Shown here: positions 6,219-8,795 of the stretch, one piece after another
Numbering within the stretch: the stretch's first letter is position 1
Layout: each line of letters begins with the position of its first letter
From: CAZCYE01 sp964502775
GTDB taxonomy: Bacteria > Actinomycetota > Acidimicrobiia > IMCC26256 > PALSA-555
Length of the DNA: 8,795 bases
NCBI GenBank assembly: GCA_964502775.1
Contig: CAZCYE010000069.1
Coordinates: 1-8,795, forward strand
Reading direction: 5' to 3'
Made by a program: the position numbers and the translations under genes
Notes under the pieces: generated by a model
What the model saw: the letters and a program-made list of their open reading frames with translations, nothing else
Database searches by the model: none
What the model was told of the DNA's origin: nothing

Positions 6219-7085
6219 TTGGTCAAGATCCGCGACATCCTGGCGCAGGGGCGGAGCCTCTCCTTCGAGTTCTTTCCGCCGTCCACGCCCGAGGCCGAGG
6301 CACAGCTCGAGCGCGCGTTGCGCGAGCTGGAGCCGCTGGGACCCTCGTACGTCTCGGTGACCTACGGTGCGGGCGGCAGCACGCGGGATCGCACGCACGA
6401 CCTCGTGGTGCAGATCAACCGCGAGACGTCGATGACGGCGATGGCGCATCTGACCTGCGCCGGGCACTCGCGACACCAACTCGTCGAGATCGTCGAGCGG
6501 TACGCGCGCTCCGGTGTCGAGAACCTGCTCGCACTCGGAGGCGACCCGCCGACCGATTCCGATCTCGGCCCCGGCGAGCTCGAGCACGCGGTCGACCTCG
6601 TGCGGTTGATGCGCTCGGTGGGGGACTTCTCGATCGCGGTGGCCGCTCACCCAGAGCCGCATCCCCGCTCGACGAGCCTCGCCAACGATCGGCGCTTCAC
6701 GGCCGAGAAGCTCGCGGAGGCGGATTTCGCGATCACGCAGTTCTTCTTCGAGGCCCATCACTACTTCGATCTCGTCGCCACGCTGCGCGATCTCGGCGTG
6801 GAGAAGCCCGTCCTCCCCGGGATCATGCCCGTGCTCAGCATCGCCGGGATCGCGCGGATGACCCAGCTCCAGGGCTCGGAGTTCCCGGCGTGGCTCGCCG
6901 ACAAGCTGCACGCGGTTGCGGACGATCCCGAGGCCGTCCGACGCATCGGGGTGGAGGAGGCCACCAGCCTCTGCGCCGAGCTCCTCGAGGGAGGTGCGCC
7001 GGGCCTGCACTTCTATTCGCTCAACCGATCGCGAGCGACCCGCGAGATTGCCGCCAACCTGGGCCTGGTGCCACCGACACCCTGA
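6219..7085 (+). CDS. metF: 5,10-methylenetetrahydrofolate reductase MetF
   Basis: A 288-residue FAD-dependent MTHFR. It reduces 5,10-methylene-THF to 5-methyl-THF, the methyl donor for methionine synthesis, in the cytoplasm. It has bacterial MetF length, without the eukaryotic regulatory domain. Family motifs are in order: SFEFFPP with catalytic Glu17, SVTYGAGGSTRDRT (46-59), AMAHLTC (74-80), LLALGGDPPTD with Asp109 at the flavin, an AAHPEPHP segment (142-149), and KLAEADFAITQFFF with Gln174 at the folate site. The start is TTG at 6219, where the family N-terminus (VKIRDILAQGR) begins. No ATG or GTG is in frame upstream before a stop at 6144, so this gene has a rare start. A G run at 6209-6213 is a possible ribosome binding site. 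The electron donor (NADH, or another carrier in actinobacteria) cannot be read from sequence. Confidence 0.93.
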   Translation: MVKIRDILAQGRSLSFEFFPPSTPEAEAQLERALRELEPLGPSYVSVTYGAGGSTRDRTHDLVVQINRETSMTAMAHLTCAGHSRHQLVEIVERYARSGVENLLALGGDPPTDSDLGPGELEHAVDLVRLMRSVGDFSIAVAAHPEPHPRSTSLANDRRFTAEKLAEADFAITQFFFEAHHYFDLVATLRDLGVEKPVLPGIMPVLSIAGIARMTQLQGSEFPAWLADKLHAVADDPEAVRRIGVEEATSLCAELLEGGAPGLHFYSLNRSRATREIAANLGLVPPTP

Positions 7086-7107
7086 GCGGGCGACGGCCCA
7101 CATGGCC

Positions 7108-7140
7108 GAGGCGCCAGCCCGGGCGCGCGGCCCGCGCCTC
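7108..7140. terminator. GC-rich hairpin between convergent metF and dehydrogenase genes
   Basis: The 62-nt spacer between the two converging stops contains GAGGCGC (7108-7114), which pairs with GCGCCTC (7134-7140). An alternative inner stem is GGCGCG (7122-7127) with CGCGCC (7133-7138) around a 5-base loop. Neither is followed by a T tract. Position between convergent genes supports a bidirectional transcription stop; in such GC-rich DNA chance pairing is also possible. Confidence 0.35.
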
Positions 7141-7148
7141 TCCAGCGG

Positions 7149-8090
7149 TCAGCCGAGCACCGCGCGGAACCCGATCCGCCACGACGGGAACGACGGGCTC
7201 CAGCCCAGATGCGCTTTGGCCTTCAGGTTCGACGCACCCCGGAGGCGCGTCATCAACATGACGCTGATCTCGCCGGCCGCGAGGCGCGCCATCCAGACCG
7301 GAATGCGCCGGGGCGGGCGCGCTCCGAGCGCCGCCGCGAGCTCCGGCATCCACTCGGATACGGGTGCGGGCTCGTCGTCGACCACGTTGTAGAGCCCGGG
7401 CGTGTCCGTGGTGAGCGCGGCGAGCGTGGCGGTGGCGGCGTCGTGCACATGGCAGAAGGACCACATGCCGGCACCGTCACCGATGATCGGTAGCCGACGG
7501 CGGCGAACCCGCTCCACCATCGAGCCCGTCGGCGAGATCGCGGTGCCCGGGCCGTAGAAGGCACCGAACCGGAGCACCACGCCCTCGATGCTCTTGGCGT
7601 GGGTCACGGTTCGCTCGAGGTGTCGGATCGCCTCGACCGTCCGGCGTGTGTCACCCAGAGGATCGGCGGCGTACGCATCGTCCTCGGACCCGATGTCGCC
7701 GCCCTCGGTCGCCATGTCGAGACCGCCGAAGCTCTGGGCGATCAGGCGCCGGGCCCCCACGTCGACGGCGGCCGCGAGCAGAGCATCGGTGATCTCGGTG
7801 CGGAGGCGGTTGTTGACCGACAGCTGCTCGTCCATGCGCCGGAGGCGCATGGAGTCCGGTATCGAGGTCAGATGGTGCACCACCACATCGGGCTCCGCGC
7901 GCCTCACGGCTCCCGTCACCGCGGCGGCGTCGAGGCCGTTGATCACCACGGCGTCCACGTCGCGGCCGCGCAGCGCATCCGCGCGCGCGCCCGAGCGCGT
8001 CATGGCCGTCACCGAGTGGCCGGCCTTCACCAGCATCGGCACCAACGGCGTGCCGACCGCACCCGTCGCTCCCGCGACGAAGACCTTCAT
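7149..8090 (-). CDS. NAD(P)-dependent epimerase/dehydratase-like SDR lacking the usual YxxxK
   Basis: A 313-residue extended short-chain dehydrogenase/reductase. The Rossmann nucleotide-binding loop is at the start (MKVFVAGATGAVG, Gly7-x2-Gly10-x2-Gly13), and later family features are LRFGAFYGPG (173-182), SFCHVHDAATAT (211-222, cofactor/substrate domain boundary) and the C-terminal NLKAKAHLGWSPSFPSWRIGF. In place of the catalytic Tyr-x3-Lys, the helix before LRFG reads DTRRTVEAIRHLERTV (147-162), with no Tyr. It thus resembles atypical SDRs, and oxidoreductase activity is uncertain. ATG at 8090 is fixed by the Rossmann strand. Its A coincides with the last base of the CCA at the 3' end of tRNA-Ser(CGA), so there is no leader or ribosome binding site outside the tRNA. 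An earlier in-frame ATG at 8210 would translate through the tRNA and is rejected. The substrate is unknown. Confidence 0.8.
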   Translation of the reverse strand: MKVFVAGATGAVGTPLVPMLVKAGHSVTAMTRSGARADALRGRDVDAVVINGLDAAAVTGAVRRAEPDVVVHHLTSIPDSMRLRRMDEQLSVNNRLRTEITDALLAAAVDVGARRLIAQSFGGLDMATEGGDIGSEDDAYAADPLGDTRRTVEAIRHLERTVTHAKSIEGVVLRFGAFYGPGTAISPTGSMVERVRRRRLPIIGDGAGMWSFCHVHDAATATLAALTTDTPGLYNVVDDEPAPVSEWMPELAAALGARPPRRIPVWMARLAAGEISVMLMTRLRGASNLKAKAHLGWSPSFPSWRIGFRAVLG

Positions 8091-8181
8091 GGCGGAGGGA
8101 GTGGGATTTGAACCCACGGTGCCCCTTGCGGGACACAGCGGTTTTCGAGACCGCCCCGTTCGGCCGCTCCGGCATCCCTCC
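8090..8181 (-). tRNA. tRNA-Ser(CGA), reads UCG
   Basis: A complete class II tRNA. The acceptor GGAGGGA pairs with TCCCTCC, with discriminator G at 8093. The anticodon stem GCGGT/ACCGC closes the loop CTCGAAA, with anticodon CGA at 8147-8145. The long variable arm typical of serine is GTGTCCC/GGGGCAC around a GCAA tetraloop. The T arm is GTGGG-TTCAAAT-CCCAC. CCA follows at 8092-8090, but its A is also the first base of the dehydrogenase ATG, so the CCA may be coincidental: the neighbouring tRNA-Ser has CTC there instead. Without CCA the gene is 8093-8181. Confidence 0.95.
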
Positions 8182-8188
8182 GGGGACG

Positions 8189-8194
8189 AGTCTA
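8189..8194 (-). promoter_or_regulatory. Possible -10 box for tRNA-Ser(CGA)
   Basis: On the minus strand TAGACT (TAnnnT consensus) ends 7 nt before the first base of tRNA-Ser(CGA), which would place the start point at or next to the mature 5' end. No convincing -35 is seen 16-18 nt upstream (GCGGCA at 17). It lies in the 51-nt gap after tadA, so the tRNA may have its own promoter rather than depend on read-through. Confidence 0.3.
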
Positions 8195-8232
8195 GGGACG
8201 CCGTCGTCATGTGCCGCCCCGGGTAACGATGC

Positions 8233-8697
8233 CTACGCCCGGCGCTCCTCGAAGAACTCGCGCAACACCGCGGCGCACTCCTCGCCGCGTACGCCGTCGA
8301 CCACCGCGAACTCGTGGTTGAGCCGGGGGTCGGCGCCGAGGTGGTACAGGGTGCCCAGCGCGCCGGACTTGGGGTCCGTCGCGCCGAACGCCACCAGGCC
8401 CACCCGGGCGGCCCAGGCCGCGCCGGCGCACATCGGGCAGGGCTCGAGCGTCACCACGAGGGCGCAGCGCTCCAGGCGCCATGTCCCGAGGGCGAGGGCG
8501 GCGTCACGCAGCGCGAGGATCTCGGCGTGGGCGGTCGGGTCGCCGCTTCGCTCGCGCTCGTTGTGGCGGGCGGCCACCACCGCGCCGGTGTCGAGGCCGA
8601 CCACCACCGCGCCCACGGGCACGTCACCGTGACCGGGGGCCGCACGCGCCTCGTCGAGGGCGTGGCCCATGGCTCGCTCGAGTGCCGAACGGTCCAT
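8233..8697 (-). CDS. tadA: tRNA-specific adenosine deaminase TadA
   Basis: A 154-residue cytidine-deaminase-fold enzyme. It converts A34 to inosine in tRNA-Arg(ACG), letting one tRNA read CGU, CGC and CGA. Zinc and catalytic residues are His57 and Glu59 in TAHAEILAL, and Cys87 and Cys90 in LEPCPMCAGA. PVGAVVV (27-33) and Asn46 (RHNERE) complete the active-site signature, and the C-terminal helix REFFEERR is typical of TadA. ATG at 8697 gives the normal family length, and a purine-rich GAGGGGAG lies just before it. Longer frames run into the upstream tRNA gene and are not coding. A guanine or cytosine deaminase is less likely given the TadA-type C-terminus. It sits between two serine tRNA genes on the same strand, 44 nt after one and 51 nt before the other. 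Confidence 0.93.
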   Translation of the reverse strand: MDRSALERAMGHALDEARAAPGHGDVPVGAVVVGLDTGAVVAARHNERERSGDPTAHAEILALRDAALALGTWRLERCALVVTLEPCPMCAGAAWAARVGLVAFGATDPKSGALGTLYHLGADPRLNHEFAVVDGVRGEECAAVLREFFEERRA

Positions 8698-8741
8698 CGC
8701 TCCCCTCGGATCATCGCCGGGCCGGCGGCGTCGGCCTCGAG

Positions 8742-8795
8742 CGGAGGGAGTGGGATTCGAACCCACGGTGAGTTGCCCCACACACGCTTTCCAAG
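8742..8795 (-). tRNA. tRNA-Ser(GGA), 5' part outside window
   Basis: The 3' half of a class II tRNA. The anticodon loop TTGGAAA has anticodon GGA at 8792-8790 (reads UCC and UCU), followed by the 3' anticodon stem, a serine-type long variable region, the T arm GTGGG-TTCGAAT-CCCAC, and the acceptor strand TCCCTCC with discriminator G at 8742. CCA is not encoded (CTC follows). The D arm and 5' acceptor strand lie beyond the window. The last 30 bases match tRNA-Ser(CGA) except for one T-loop base. Confidence 0.92.

Noticed and set aside
8091..8210. N-terminal extension of the dehydrogenase from an ATG at 8210
   Set aside because: The extra 40 codons are the complete tRNA-Ser(CGA) gene read as protein; the Rossmann strand begins at 8090.
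8698..8741. Hairpin CGCCG/CGGCG (8715-8727) as terminator after tRNA-Ser(GGA)
   Set aside because: Only 5 bp with a 3-base loop in very GC-rich spacer, and no T tract; chance pairing is likely.
8698..8781. N-terminal extension of TadA from further upstream
   Set aside because: The added residues come from the T arm and acceptor of tRNA-Ser(GGA) plus spacer; TadA family length fits ATG 8697.

Overview
The window is GC-rich chromosomal DNA from an actinobacterium. Three things point there: the trio of a MSMEG_4193-type histidine phosphatase, a DUF3090 protein and a SCO1664-type kinase-fold protein; frequent GTG/TTG starts; and an FrhB-type coenzyme F420 oxidoreductase. A deep-branching, Acidimicrobiia-like lineage would fit, but that assignment is inference. 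The window is almost entirely coding, with no mobile element, CRISPR array or rRNA, and no gene-free stretch above 125 bases.

Plus strand, 1-2079: three tightly packed genes (2-nt gap, then 10-nt overlap) form the trio. The phosphatase is cut by the window start, and its reading frame runs back through a 9-bp tandem repeat encoding an Ala-Asp-Ala tract. The trio ends at a strong hairpin shared with the convergent gene on the other strand.

Minus strand, 2099-6095: from upstream to downstream, a stand-alone F420 hydrogenase/dehydrogenase beta-type protein with eight N-terminal cluster cysteines, an NhaA Na+/H+ antiporter with all key ion-binding residues, and a GT-C (PMT/ArnT-like) membrane glycosyltransferase 37 nt after nhaA. 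A hairpin after the F420 gene separates it from nhaA.

Plus strand, 6219-7085: metF (5,10-methylenetetrahydrofolate reductase), divergent from the F420 protein across 123 nt. Its leader contains nested inverted repeats, and its start is TTG.

Minus strand, 7149-8795: in transcription order, a tRNA-Ser(GGA) cut by the window end, tadA (tRNA adenosine deaminase), tRNA-Ser(CGA) and an atypical short-chain dehydrogenase/epimerase. The dehydrogenase ATG shares its A with the last base of a CCA at the tRNA 3' end, so tRNA maturation and translation of this gene are physically linked. Most genes are ordinary housekeeping or conserved actinobacterial genes. The less explained items are the phosphatase/DUF3090/kinase trio, the F420 protein beside metF, the metF leader, and the tRNA-mRNA junction at 8090.
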